The notes beneath the pieces are model-generated. The model made no database searches, had not been told where the DNA came from, and saw nothing but the letters and a program-made list of their open reading frames with translations. DNA of 64,000 nt from Scatophagus argus (taxonomy: Eukaryota > Chordata > Actinopteri > Scatophagidae): positions 1,087,001 through 1,151,000 of the forward strand of contig NC_058496.1 of the NCBI RefSeq assembly GCF_020382885.2, in the 5' to 3' direction. Each line of letters opens with the position of its first letter. Position 1 is the stretch's first letter. This document shows, in pieces, positions 55,105 to 64,000 of this stretch. The position numbers and the translations under genes were made by a program.

Positions 55105-58100
55105 TCACAGCCGACAGAGGCAGAACAGCGTGGGGATGAACACCCCGAACGCCACGAGGATGGGAAACATGAGGCTGCTGTTGTCGGCGGCGTACGGGTT
55201 TGGTGTTCGGGGGCCCGACTGGACCCTGTTCTTTGAACCTGCTGGGGCCTTTTTCTTCCCGCCTTCCTCGCCTCCCTCGCTGTCCTCCTCTTCTTCCTCC
55301 TCATCCTCCTGCTTCTCCAGGCCAGGGTGAGGCTGAAGCTTTGGCACGTCTGTTGGGTAAAAAAATGGGCGACTTTAATGAGTTGGAGCACAACAGTGTG
55401 GATGTGAAGCGTACGTTTGCAATGAGAGGACTCACCTTCCAGTGTCCCCTTCATTACATAGAGAGCGCAGATTTTGGGGTTGTCATAGTAACCCTGAAAC
55501 ACAGAGCACATCAGTAAAACAGACAGCAGGGCAGTGGTGTCCAACGATGATCCTGATTCACAGCCGCCGCCCTTCTTTGTTTTCAATCTAAACTTGTCAC
55601 AGTGTGTGATGACAAAATGAAAGGAGAGAAATTCGGTGGGCAAAGCAAACTCACCTGTGCAGAGGAGGTTTTTGTCAAAAAGAGTGAACAGCGTGTCCCA
55701 CTTTCATCTTTTTAAAAGAGGACGTGTAGAAAGTGCCGAAAGAGTACAAAAGAACAAAGAGGACAAGCAGGAAAACTCGTCTGAAGTCTCGCCGCCCTAC
55801 AAATTCAGTCTACAGCCTCTGAACGCACAGGCACAGTCTCTCCAGAGCTCAAACCCAGAGAGATCTGTAGTTTTATTCAAGCTAGTGGTGTGTTTCACTT
55901 CCTGTTTCTGTAACTCCCAGGACGGTCAGAGAGTCAGCAAGGAAGTCGTGAATAAAACTAATGTGACTTTGTGAGTCACGTCAGATTTTCATAAGCAACA
56001 CAGAAGACAACAACTCCCACAATCCCACACTTCCTATGTCTTCTGTTTGTTCTTACGGGGTAGAAACAAACCACGTGTGTGTTTCAGTTAAAGTTCACTG
56101 AGGTCCATTTTCTGCTACTTTGCACCTCTACTGTCCTGATTACTCAGTACTGATAGGCCGGCACTCATGATGCATAACCAATCAGATCATGTTGTGGGCG
56201 AGACACCGAGAGACTACAGACAGAAAGAAAATTCATTTAGAATCATTTATTTAATCATCTCGTTTTCTTAACAGACACAACCTGGTAGCTGTGCAGCTAA
56301 CCCTCTGCTAGCGTAGCGTTAACTCAGCTACCAAGCCGATGTCAGTCAAAATGTCTTCCTCTCACCACTCAAGCACTCCACCCCAACGCTCCCCGACAGC
56401 CAGCCAACGGGTTGCGAGGAGGACGCGAGGCGAGAAGGGCGAGATTCACTCAGAGAGGTCAACGTAAAGGAATTTCTTTTAAAAAAAGCACCTTCCAACA
56501 GTAATCTGAGCTTCCAGTTAGGATTATTTTTACTGTTTAAATTATATTCAAGTCGCCTGCATTCATCACATGATGGTCATACCGCACAGCTCTGAAGCCA
56601 ACAGCCAGAAAGTGAAATGTAACACACACAAGGCTGCAGGAAGTGGAAATAAAACCACAGAGTAACCTGATCTGATTACTGTGACAGCAACACACAAAAG
56701 GTCATTTTGTACTGTTAGCAAATCTGATGGCTTCACGGTCCTCATAGCTTATTTAGAGCAGCTTTGTTTGGTGCTGCACAACGTGACAAGGAAACAAATC
56801 TGCTAAAGGTCATCCAGATGCGGGACTGCTGTCAGGGATTTGCGTGGCCCACACACTCAGCAAACCCGCTCACACACGGAGCTCATTATGGAAATGTGCT
56901 GTCGGTTTTACATGTCAGCCTTGTGGTTGAATAAGCATCAGTTTCCTACCAAAATATGATGGTTATGATAACATCCCACACAGCAGCAGCCGTCACATTA
57001 AAGGAAAGAACTTCTTCACACCTCATCTGAGTACAAAAGATATATATAAACATAAATGTGTTAATGAGTGACTCCTTACGGATACTGAAGAAGTCATCTT
57101 CATCACTCTCTTCTGTCAGTAATGAACATTATTGTCCATCTTAAATAAATGGACAAATGGAAAGATTAAGCCGCTAGGACACCACAGTTACACATGCTGC
57201 GTTTGTAAGAACGAGCTAAAATGACAGAACCCATCTTTGTGGAAAACTTATTTGACACGTACTTTGAGTTTTTAGTTTGTCTTGTGTCCCATCTGCTAAC
57301 ATGGAGGGGGAGGAGCTTATGAGCTGTACTGCAGCCAGCCACCAGGGGGTGCTGCAGGCATTTTGGCTTTTAGGGAGCTCTGATGACAGCCATGTTTATG
57401 CATTAAGTACCTCGTGGTCATCGAGCGCACCTCATAAACTCCACGAGGGTTGTTTCAAGCTGTGAATACATCAGCCACAGCTGTAAACATCATTTTAAAT
57501 TAGACACTAAAATCATAATCCACCATTTCTTCACACAGATTTTAAAACTCTCCTACCAGCAGACCACACAGTATTCTTGTCCAACAGGTAACTCTGAGGG
57601 AGTTTTAAGGTTGTTTTACTGCAGCCTCCTTAAATGATAAAGTCCTACCCAGTATGCAGACATTTTAAATGGTGGATTTCTTCATCCAGTCAGCTTGGAT
57701 TCTGCTGTGTACCATGTGGAATACAGTCAAGAGTACAGTAAACGCTGCCATGCCAGCTCTTTACGTCCTCAGAGGAATTTACATTTTACAGGAAATGAAC
57801 ATACTGTGACACGACCTTCTGTACTACAAATTATACCTTGATATGAATTTGAGGCCACGCAGCCCAGCCCTAATCACAGCCACGTACATGTTCAGATAAT
57901 CTGCTCCCACATCGCGTTCAACCTCGCCAACCCGTCCGAGCAAAATCAACAGATCAAGGGAGTGACTGACTGCTGTTGTTGAGTGCAGCTACAGATTTCA
58001 TAAGCAAACCGACATGCCCTGTTGACAGACAATGAACTTTCTCAGATAATTCTTCCAAGATAAAAGCTCACCTTTACAAACTCCACGGTGAGCTTGCCGT

Positions 58101-59229
58101 TGAAAGTGGACACCTCCCCTTGGACGCTCAGCTTGCCACGTCTAATAGAGAAGGGGACGATCTCATCGTGAGCGGTGCTGTGACCCACTCGGTCAAAGAT
58201 ATCCAGGTCCTTCACCACCACGTGGCCGTTCAGACGGACGTCAAACACCTGGAAGGACCAAAGCAGTGACACGTCAGGACTCTAACGGGATCACACACCT
58301 CACAGAGGTATTAAAAGAGGGGAAAAGGTCAACAGTACATTTGCTCATGGAAGCTCAAATGACAGATTTAAAAGACGTGTTCAGCATGATTCATTAGTTT
58401 CCATACCTTCTGCTGTGACTGGGCGAAGTAAACTTCTGCGTACTTCATGACCAGTATATAGTCTCCCTCCTCACGAATGGGAATATCATATCCAAAAGTG
58501 TCCTCGTTGTAGCGCTCCGTCTGATACAGAATCTGGTCCTCTGGACTGGAGCGCAGGATTGGCAGACGCACCCCGTAATCAGATGCTGCACAGAAGAACA
58601 GCGTGGGGTTGAGTGTGCACTTTGCTCACAGGACCACATTAAACAGCTGCATTACTGGAAAACTGTGCCTGAAGTGAAGCAAAGCACCGAAGTGCACAAA
58701 CCTTCTGTCTCAAATGACACATTAGCACACTGCAATTACAGTATCGGTGTCTCACAACTGGAGCCAGGACCGACTGTGTGCAGTCAGATCAGACCATCAC
58801 CTGCTTCCTCTGCACGCTGCGAGGGGCGGAGCTCGGCTCCTCTGTGCTGACTCCTCATTAGTTTGTGGTTACATGCGGAAGCCAGAGCATGCAGGGGCTC
58901 CTGCTGGAAATGTCTGCTCCACTGAGGAGCAGCTTTTACCTTCACAATGTCACTATCAGCACACCGTACAGGTGAAGCCCTCACGGTACTCATATTAGCA
59001 TTTAAACCGTTGATAACATCGACTCACCTTTGCCAACCTTCCCTTCCAATGGGTCCTTTTTGAAGTGAATACCGTGCACGTCTACGTGTGCTTCACCTCC
59101 GGCATTTACGGCCCAGATAACCCGTTCAGCGAGGCTGGGGCCCCCGCCGTCCGCCCGACACTGCACCGCCAGGAGCGACATCACCGCTGCGACCAGCCCG
59201 ACGACGAGCTGCGCCGTGACCCGCTGCAT
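55105..59229 (-). CDS. mlec: Malectin, ER carbohydrate-binding protein
   Basis: Five coding exons on minus: 59229-59028, 58585-58407, 58248-58072, 55493-55436, 55349-55105; 286 residues (human 292). A signal peptide ([16 protein letters not shown]) precedes the malectin domain, which begins [20 protein letters not shown]. It continues through [55 protein letters not shown] and the end of the domain, [20 protein letters not shown] poly-Glu linker, the conserved [19 protein letters not shown] and a C-terminal membrane helix ([19 protein letters not shown]) follow. It is a type I ER membrane lectin that binds diglucosylated N-glycans and associates with ribophorin I of the oligosaccharyltransferase. 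The minus acceptor just before the start (CCGTGTAG at about 59252) and a donor at about 59602 indicate a non-coding first exon near 59603-59900. MLEC next to CABP1 is conserved with human. Confidence 0.96.
55494..58071 (-). other. Large mlec intron 3
   Basis: A 2.6 kb intron between mlec exons 3 and 4. No coding exon, tandem repeat or clear transposon end was recognised. It has AT-rich sequence with scattered 'gctaac' type motifs. Confidence 0.5.
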
Positions 59230-59602
59230 CTCCACACACAGCCCGGTCCCTACACGGAGACAGACAGCGTCGGTACCTTCCCGCTGACAGCACTCACCCA
59301 GTTACTGTACAGAACCAAGCCGTCCACATATCACATTAACCACATAAGGTCAGCTAGCGCAAGCAGTTAGCCAGCTTGTCTTGATGACATGCAACACGAT
59401 ATCCGAGTTAGCCAGCATGCTATCAGCACCAACACCGGCAGTAGCATTAGCACGAACGGCACACAGACCCAGGACGTGACAGTAGAATTTGAAACAAACA
59501 CCCCGGCTTACAAATTCACGATAAACCGCGTGTGTATTAACCATGCAAACACTAAAAGGTAACGAGGAATTAGCAGCGAGTAAGGCTGGTCAGCTAACCT
59601 AC

Positions 59603-59960
59603 CTGTCTAACCAGAAATACTCGGTGTGTGAGAGCCGGGCTAACGTTAATGGAAATGTCTCTCACTTTCCCCGTCCACAGATGTCCTCAGCCCGGCCTGC
59701 GTCCGCTTGTCTCTGCCGATAATCGAACTGATTATCAGACACCTCCTCTGAGTGCAGATTTTACTGTTATTCAGATACTGACGGTGGCCACAGCCTGCTC
59801 CACTGACTTTCATTCAATGTGTGCATCCAACTAACATTTGCTGTGCTAGCTAACCTCACAGCGGCTGGCAGTTTGCGGGAGGCGGAGCGGTGCTACCAAA
59901 CTTTACGCTTCCCGTTGACCAATGAGTGACGGCTCCTCTGCCGAATCACGCCCCTTCGCT
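59603..59960 (-). promoter_or_regulatory. mlec non-coding first exon and promoter region
   Basis: The minus strand reads GGTTAGACAG|GTAGGT with the exon end near 59603, which would join the acceptor at about 59252 just upstream of the mlec start codon. A CCAAT box (plus GACCAATGAG, about 59918-59927) and CG-containing sequence upstream suggest transcription starts near 59880. Confidence 0.4.
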
Positions 59961-62556
59961 GAGACCCCGAGAACTACGAGGCCCAAACTCATATCAGACA
60001 CAAATCACGTCCTGCTCCGCTGTAACAACCTGCACATTACAAGGATGGCATAATTCGCATCGTTTGAGGGTTGTAATCAAACTGTACCCACATTCAACCT
60101 TGATTGGCAGAAACCGGCACGCGGAAGCCCTGCGACTTTTTTACACGTCAAGTCAGTGTTGAGACTTTCCGTCCCTGAGTTTGGGCTGTCAGGCGGCAGT
60201 CTCAGTTTGCGCACACACCCCCATCCTTCAGACCCAACGTTAATCATCTGTAACCAAAAAGACAAACATTTAGATTACAATGCAACTTCCGCTTTAAGTT
60301 AAGCAGAAGGCTAACACGTGAGCACGTGGCTAAACTCACGTGACTCACGGTAATATTTTACATGTTACAGATGTTAATTTCACCTTCATCGCTTATCGAT
60401 GGCCTGACACTGTTGTTCTAAAGAGATTCATTTGCACACCTTTGGTTTAATCGTCGATCACTCCAAACAATCAAACGGTTTGTATTGACCAGGTTCAAGT
60501 CAACCACCAGCTTTATTCACTCTCACTACCAAAAGTAATCGGCATTAGATTTCCTACATTATTATTCTGGGGTCTGAAATGTATTTTTAAAAATTCTAGT
60601 AATGTTACACGTGCTCTTTAAGAAAGACTCACGCCCGCCCCCCTTCTTCCGGTATGGTACGGTCCGAGTCTCGTCCAATCAGGAGAGTCCAACGCAGCGC
60701 GCACAAGGTTGACCAGAAAGGAGTGACTGAAGACGGTTGCTATGGCAACAACCATACCTCTATGGGTGACAGGTGTGTTCTGAATGTTTATAAGTAACAC
60801 AGCGTCTGAGAACGTGCGTTGAAATGTCCTCATCATTAAAATAATGCAAACACGTGGTCTTCTGTGGCGCACAGGTAGCCTGGCAGATGGTGCTGTGGAT
60901 CTGTCAGTATTTGCAATAAATTTACAGGAAACTCCTACCAACCCTTGATGTTTCCAGCGCATGCTTTGCATAAACATATGGACAGACATTTGCTGAGTGT
61001 GTGGCCCAGAGGCAGCATGTAACACCATGCAAATCTCTCATGGGTGTTGCTGTGTGCCTGCAAAACCCCCCCTTCTTCCTCTTTGAAATCTGCTTCTTTC
61101 TCATGAACGTCTGTCACCTTAACTGTTACTGAAAAGTTTGAGCAGCAGCAGCGAAATGCAAAGACTGCAGCCGCTCAGTTTGAAGGAAAGTGCGTAAATA
61201 CTGTCCGTCGCCGCTACACAAATAACAACCGTGTCTCTTTGGGATGCAGTTTACACATGCAGTCTGACGCTCTGACATGTCTTTACTAATGTGTCTAACT
61301 AATAGTTATGTTTGTAGTATAAAAAGATGCCCTTAAAGCTAAGTTAGTCATGCAGCTATTTAGAGCTGCTGCACACTGATGTCTCCGCAGAGTAAAGCTG
61401 ACCCAATACTAGATATTCTAAGATGACTTGTCCTCAAGACATGCACTGACAGCACGCTGTGCTAAGCTAACGTACTGATAATGACATTTTGACATCATCT
61501 GTCACAGCATGAAATTTAAGGCCGATAAGAAAACTTCATGGCTAACTCACAAACTGGAACAATCTTCTATAACATTACGCCTGGAGTTTCTCTGGTCACG
61601 TCACCACAGGAAAAGAGTCTCAAATGTAAACACCTTTTATTTTTCTACATGAATTTGATGAAATATTTTACTTTGTTAGACAAAAATTAAAATGTGTGCA
61701 TACTGAATTTCATAAATTTCTCTCTTTGGCATGCATAAAAATGACTGACAACACCGACGTGTGGAACGTTATCACAACTACAATCATAGTGACGCTGACA
61801 TACAGTACAGGTAGGACACGATCACGGCCGTCCACTTCACACACGTCTGTCCTAACGTGACGGGGGTCTGGGGGCCTCAGCGGCTCACGGTGGCTGCACA
61901 GGCCAGGCCAGCGTCGGCCAGCACTTTGGTTTGGGTTTGGGAAAGAGAGCTTTGTAGAGTCTCAACTGCAGCGAGGAACGTTCGTGAAGTGTGTTTCATT
62001 GTTCTGCCTCGTCCTTACGGGCAGTGATGCTTTCATGGGACTGAACTGGCACAGCGAGGAATCACAGATGGTCACACAGCTACAATACAGGTGTTATATT
62101 GCCACACGGGTTCCTGGGTGGAACCTCAATGACACACGGAGGACAGTCCACTAACAGCTTCTCACATAACACACACTGCGTTCAGACGTACTGACGTGTT
62201 CAGCTCTGTGCTGAGCTCCTCCACAGGCTTTCACTGCCTCCTCCTGACTATCAGAGGCGACGGGACAAGACACCACATGACCTATATACACACAAAGTTA
62301 TTTAGTGAGGATTAAAGTGCAAGAACGTAAGTTGGACAATCATCAGCTAGGCTACAGCGAATTCTGCCTCAGTTGAACTGGAGACTTTTCAGGAAGAACA
62401 CTTATTGACTCAAAGTGTGAGTTGACTCCTCGCTTCGTAACATTCAAGGAGTTTTAATTCCAGTGTCATTCAGATTCGGGCGGCTCAGAGATCTCGGCGT
62501 GTCCTCGAGTAAAGCGAAGGACTCGGCTTCACATTCGGATCGCTCATTTTACCATC
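59961..62556. other. Intergenic region between mlec and cabp1
   Basis: Apart from the promoter-like element at 60640-60755, I see no supported gene. The right part (about 61630-62556) is probably the 3' UTR of cabp1, because a minus-strand AATAAA lies at about 61641-61636. A 136-codon minus frame at 61028-60618 spans the promoter-like element and has no recognised homology. Confidence 0.4.
60640..60755. promoter_or_regulatory. Promoter-like element with perfect RFX X-box
   Basis: Within about 110 bp lie CTTCCGG (60646-60652, ETS type), CCAAT (60674-60678), several CpGs, and the perfect palindromic X-box GTTGCTATGGCAAC at 60736-60749. No known gene starts here: mlec starts about 0.8 kb to the left and cabp1 lies about 1.8 kb to the right on the minus strand. 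On minus, an ATG at about 60757 opens 45 codons and meets a GTGAGT donor at about 60633. Confidence 0.4.
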
Positions 62557-63770
62557 TCAGCGAGACATCATTCGCACAAACTCTGCGAAAAGAGAGGAAG
62601 AGAATGACAAAGTGCAACACTGAACTCCACACCGCAAACCACAAACGGGTCATTTTTATGAGGTGATTTACCTTCAAAGTCAACGAGCCCGTCTCCATTT
62701 AGGTCAACATCCCTCAGGATATCTTCCACTTCCTTTAGGCCCACCTGGGAACAAAAGGTTGGTGAGTATTCTCACAGGGAAGGTTCACGGACTCTCAGTT
62801 CTCTGAGCTCTCACCTGTTGGCCCAACAGCTTCCTCATCGCGTCTCGGAGCTCCGACGTGCTGATGGCCCCGTCTCCGTTTGTGTCGAACTGCGAACCGA
62901 CAGCACAGGAACGAGATTAAAAAAGGAAAAACAGACAGTAAAAATCTCACCACCAAAGCTCCGGAAGCCCAGCAGCCAGAATGAAACGTTGGCACAGTTC
63001 GTCCCTGCAAAGTTTCATACGTATCACATGAACATTTCTAAGGCACAGGTCAGATCACGTTCAGATTACACGAGCTGACGTTCAGACTCCCTGCGAGCGA
63101 CTTGAACAGAAAGACCTCTTTCCCTTATGTTAACTGAGTGTGGTTTTAAACCTGATCAGACCTTAAACGCAACGCCGCCACAACATAAAATGCAAGTTTC
63201 AACACAATCCCGGGTTAGCAGAACTGTAAGGTAGCAACAGTTACTCTGACAGCTGGGCGACATTTGAATCCAGACGCTCTCACCTCTCTGAAGGCGTCTT
63301 TAAGTTCCTTTATTCCGATCATGTCCGCAGTTTCGGCGAGGAGTTTTGGGCCCATCAGCTCAACAAAATCCTCGAAATCAACATGACCTCCCACTTCAGA
63401 AAAAGAGATTTTGGAGTTTCAAACCACAGTACACATACAGAGCTCAGATATATTTCATGATATACAGTATATGTACTAATACATGAGACAGTGAAGTCCT
63501 CACAGTTCATGTTTATCTGCTGGCTCAGTTCAATCAGCTCCATTTCAGTGGGCATGTATCCCATGGTTCTCATGCAGTTTCCGAGGTCTTTACAGCTGAT
63601 GAAGCCGTCTTTGTCCTTGTCAAACTCTTTGAAAGCATCCCGCAACTCTGTCGAGCAACAGCAGGAGTCTTGTTTGACACTCTAAAACAAACTGAAGCGT
63701 AGCTGGTAAAGAAAGAGAGAACATGGCGGAAAAACTCACCGTCCATTTCCTCTGGCCGCAGCTCTCTGTC
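62557..63770 (-). CDS. cabp1: Calcium-binding protein 1 (CaBP1/caldendrin family), 5' end missing
   Basis: Six exons visible on minus: 63770-63740, 63647-63504, 63393-63284, 62889-62815, 62744-62672, 62582-62557; 152 residues from [10 protein letters not shown] to the terminal FVRMMSR. EF-hand 1 has the loop [14 protein letters not shown]-hand 2 ([14 protein letters not shown]) is degenerate, as is characteristic of CaBPs. EF-hands 3 and 4 have intact loops [12 protein letters not shown] and [32 protein letters not shown] and [21 protein letters not shown] are near-identical to mammalian CaBP1. It is a neuronal calmodulin-like sensor that modulates Cav1/Cav2 channels and IP3 receptors. The first visible exon starts in phase 0, and the alternative N-terminal exons that distinguish caldendrin from the myristoylated short form lie outside the window. 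The last coding exon is only 26 nt. Confidence 0.93.
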
Positions 63771-64000
63771 CTGGAAAGGAAAAACATTTAATCATTGGTC
63801 AGTACAAAGTCGCCACACGTGAAAGCAGCACGATCACACGTCTCAACAAACACACTGTGTGAACCACACGTAAACACACCGCTGGCAACGCTGTGGGGCG
63901 AGTGACGTCCACGCCTAAATGAGCGACCTTCTCCATAACAGTCCTCAGCCTCCTAACAGTAAGAGATGTTAACAGTAGACTGAAACAACCTCACATCTCG

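Noticed and set aside
59230-59235. Malectin start two codons upstream (position 59235)
   Set aside because: That codon is GTG on the minus strand; the first true ATG is at 59229 and is followed by a normal signal peptide.
60618-61028. 136-codon minus-strand frame between mlec and cabp1
   Set aside because: No known domain. It runs through a promoter-like element and has no stop-free continuation by splicing that I could support.
1-64000. tRNA, rRNA, CRISPR or bacterial-type operon signals
   Set aside because: None seen. GC-rich B-box-like GGTTCGAG at about 23783 lacks a matching acceptor stem and A box.

Overview
The window is nuclear DNA of a ray-finned (most likely percomorph teleost) fish. 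Genes are split into many exons with GT-AG introns, there are long CA/TG microsatellites, and several interspersed repeats typical of teleost genomes are present. I rebuilt the genes by hand from splice signals, reading phase and remembered family sequences. Except for the two edge-truncated genes, every spliced model sums to a whole number of codons from ATG to stop; the two partial models also keep phase.

Layout, left to right: custos (+, 5' end off the window), hnf1a (-, tail-to-tail with custos), a gene-free stretch of about 4.5 kb, msi1 (+, 14 coding exons over 14.6 kb), prkab1 (+, with a 24-copy 36-bp minisatellite just upstream of its first coding exon), pla2g1b (-), a galactose-type (QPD) C-type lectin receptor (-), cox6a1 (+), a Myb/SANT-like DNA-binding protein (+), a possible small two-exon gene (+), hps4 (+), an unusual secreted protein that looks like a TGF-beta prodomain without the growth factor (+), mlec (-), and cabp1 (-, 5' end off the window).

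Most of these genes (custos/C12orf43, HNF1A, MSI1, PLA2G1B, COX6A1, MLEC, CABP1) have human orthologues in 12q24.31, and PRKAB1 is nearby, so this is a conserved block. HPS4, whose human orthologue lies on chromosome 22, sits inside it together with the lineage-specific lectin, the Myb/SANT gene and the prodomain-like gene. The genes do not form one pathway. They are a mix of tissue-specific genes (liver/pancreas regulator, pancreatic lipase, neural RNA-binding protein, neuronal calcium sensor) and housekeeping genes (cytochrome oxidase, AMPK, ER lectin, BLOC-3).

The most novel candidate is the stand-alone TGF-beta prodomain-like gene at 49960-51749. Other points of interest are the minisatellite in which every unit carries a consensus 5' splice site, a UAG-rich block in the intron of msi1 (whose product binds UAG), two phase-compatible first exons for hps4, an orphan promoter-like element with a perfect RFX X-box, and a family of short TTAA-flanked inverted-repeat elements.
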